NCBI GenBank assembly: GCA_035606335.1
Contig: DATNFP010000009.1
Span: forward strand, 1 to 6,714
Direction: 5' to 3'
DNA: 6,714 nucleotides
Origin: DATNFP01 sp035606335
GTDB lineage: Bacteria; Bacteroidota; Bacteroidia; Chitinophagales; Chitinophagaceae
The translations under genes and the position numbers were made by a program. Of this stretch, positions 5,904 through 6,714 are shown piece by piece. Under the pieces are notes generated by a model. It made no database searches and was not told where the DNA came from. It saw nothing but the letters and a program-made list of their open reading frames with translations. Positions within the stretch are counted from its first letter, which is position 1; each line of letters begins with the position of its first letter.

Positions 5904-6056
5904 ATGATTGGGCAATTGTTTTTAAACAGTAAAAAACAGAAACCATTTCCAGGCAACGATTACATGGAATTTTATATGCCCCAATTCCTCGGATCAATTT
6001 TTCAGGAAAAAATGGGGAATAAATATTTCTTATCCTGTCAAACAGGTAATATTTAG
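5904..6056 (+). CDS. Possible small ORF, 50 codons, unrecognised
   Basis: From the ATG at 5904 a frame runs 50 codons to TAG at 6054-6056. It encodes MIGQLFLNSKKQKPFPGNDY, then MEFYMPQFLG and SIFQEKMGNKYFLSCQTGNI. The composition is mixed and protein-like, and the frame is open back to 5881. There is no recognisable domain, signal peptide or membrane segment. The opposite strand is also open over the same interval, which weakens the case. It could be a genuine small gene, a remnant of a larger one, or chance. Confidence 0.22.
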   Translation: MIGQLFLNSKKQKPFPGNDYMEFYMPQFLGSIFQEKMGNKYFLSCQTGNI

Positions 6057-6158
6057 TTAATAATAATGTATAATTTAAAATAAATTAGCATATTTGTACA
6101 CTATCGAATTTCCAAATTCTAATCACCAAATTATCTTTATAACACACAACATAATCCC

Positions 6159-6497
6159 ATGGATCAGAACAAAGTCCAAATGTTCATGGCAACTTCAGGT
6201 AGCAAGTTTCCACCTGCGTGCTTAATGACAATAAAAGAATTACTCGATAAGATGGACGAAAGCAGATACCCTATCGTCTTAGCCATGCCTTACAAGGATC
6301 CTTCCATAATGTTGATAATATCAATATTAATTGGGCACTTCGGGATCGATAGGATGATGATTGGTGAAGTAGGATTAGGAGTTGCCAAACTACTTACCTG
6401 TGGCGGACTTGGTATATGGACAATCGTTGATTGGTTTCTTATTATGGATAAGACGCGGGAATACAATTATCGTGAGTTCCTGAAAGTAGCCATGTAA
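6159..6497 (+). CDS. TM2-domain membrane protein
   Basis: The 112-residue protein carries a TM2 domain at about 48-97. The first helix is DPSIMLIISILIGHFGIDR, a short turn has R65, G69 and G72, and a second helix LLTCGGLGIWTIVDWFLIM holds the conserved Gly-Gly, Trp87 and Asp91. TM2 proteins are small two-helix membrane proteins, widespread in bacteria, and their biochemical role is unsettled. The N-terminal 45 residues (MDQNKVQMFMATSGSKFPPA onward) are soluble and helical, probably cytoplasmic. The start follows a gene-free AT-rich stretch, and no Shine-Dalgarno sequence is present. The stop codon overlaps the start of the DUF2752 gene by one base (TAATG), so the two are translated together. 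This pair is a recurring arrangement in Bacteroidota as far as I know the families. Confidence 0.88.
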   Translation: MDQNKVQMFMATSGSKFPPACLMTIKELLDKMDESRYPIVLAMPYKDPSIMLIISILIGHFGIDRMMIGEVGLGVAKLLTCGGLGIWTIVDWFLIMDKTREYNYREFLKVAM

Positions 6498-6714
6498 TGT
6501 TTCAGTCTTATACAATAAGATACCTGCTGGCAATTCTATGCATAACTGGTGGATATTCTATTTTGTTTATAAGCATTCATTGGCTGCCTGTTGCAGATGT
6601 TACCGGGTGTCCATTCAAAATGCTCACTACAATACCTTGCCCTGGTTGTGGCATGAGTCGCGCAACGTTATATCTATTCAAAGGTGATATTTCAGACTCC
6701 CTTTATTGCAATCT
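6497..6714 (+). CDS. DUF2752 membrane protein, 5' part
   Basis: The ATG at 6497-6499 overlaps the TM2 stop codon (TAATG) and opens a frame to the window edge (72 codons). The product starts MFQSYTIRYLLAILCITGGY, with a first hydrophobic helix at about 8-30. It then shows the DUF2752 signature: Cys38 in TGCPFKML followed by IPCPGCGMSRATLYLFKGD (46-64). The Cys-Pro-Gly-Cys-Gly motif is the invariant core of this family of small membrane proteins, whose function is unknown. The C-terminal part, where a further membrane helix is expected, lies outside the window. Translational coupling to the TM2 gene suggests that the two products act in the same membrane process. Confidence 0.88.
   Translation, partial: MFQSYTIRYLLAILCITGGYSILFISIHWLPVADVTGCPFKMLTTIPCPGCGMSRATLYLFKGDISDSLYCN

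Larger units (their letters stand above)
5469..6158. other. AT-rich region with a broken gene and no intact large gene
   Basis: These 690 bases lie between the nuclease-like gene and the TM2 gene. They hold a minus-strand frameshifted gene (5525-5816), a 14-bp perfect inverted repeat inside it, and a weak plus-strand frame (5904-6056). No tRNA, rRNA, CRISPR array or intact insertion sequence is seen. A minor hairpin is possible with CTTTT/AAAAG at 5509-5522, and there is GGAATT/AATTCC dyad symmetry near 5966-5988. The last 100 bases (6057-6158) have no recognisable content beyond presumably the TM2 promoter; CATATTTG near 6089-6096 is a partial -7 match. Confidence 0.5.

Noticed and set aside
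5854..6100. Long open minus-strand frame opposite the 50-codon candidate
   Set aside because: It has no ATG until late in the frame, and no recognisable motif. The openness is easily explained by few stops in this strand.
1..6714. CRISPR arrays, tRNA or rRNA genes, insertion sequences, riboswitches
   Set aside because: I saw no regularly spaced repeats, cloverleaf-like sequence, transposase motif with terminal repeats, or conserved riboswitch core on either strand.

Overview
The window comes from a member of the Bacteroidota, most likely the Chitinophagaceae or a close relative. The grounds are a type IX secretion (Por) C-terminal sorting domain, a short ECF-type sigma factor overlapping a small single-pass membrane partner, a TonB C-terminal-domain protein, a TM2/DUF2752 gene pair, the absence of Shine-Dalgarno sequences, and a TAnnTTTG-type promoter element.

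Layout. Positions 1-1052 (minus strand) hold a three-gene run: sigma factor, then a membrane protein overlapping it by 8 nt, then after 5 nt the start of a secreted or periplasmic protein cut by the window edge. A divergent intergenic region leads to a plus-strand acyl-CoA dehydrogenase (1219-2361) with a clear intrinsic terminator. Next is a plus-strand secreted protein with a T9SS sorting domain (2541-3524), followed by two hairpins. Convergent to it is a small exported TonB_C protein (3708-4154, minus).

From about 4155 to 6158 the sequence is visibly AT-rich and looks accessory. It contains a two-gene plus-strand unit (4475-5468) made of a two-helix membrane protein and a small protein with a PD-(D/E)XK nuclease-like core; neither belongs to a family I can name. 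Downstream, on the minus strand, a gene of about 97 codons can be reconstructed only by restoring two single bases (5525-5816), and it contains a perfect 14-bp inverted repeat. A weak 50-codon plus-strand frame (5904-6056) follows.

The window ends with a TM2-domain membrane protein (6159-6497) whose stop codon overlaps the start of a DUF2752 protein (6497 to the edge).

The sigma/membrane-protein set is a regulatory unit, and the dehydrogenase is core metabolism. The T9SS substrate and TonB_C protein are envelope functions. The best candidate for something undescribed is the membrane protein plus nuclease-like pair. Its link to defence or mobile DNA is inference only.
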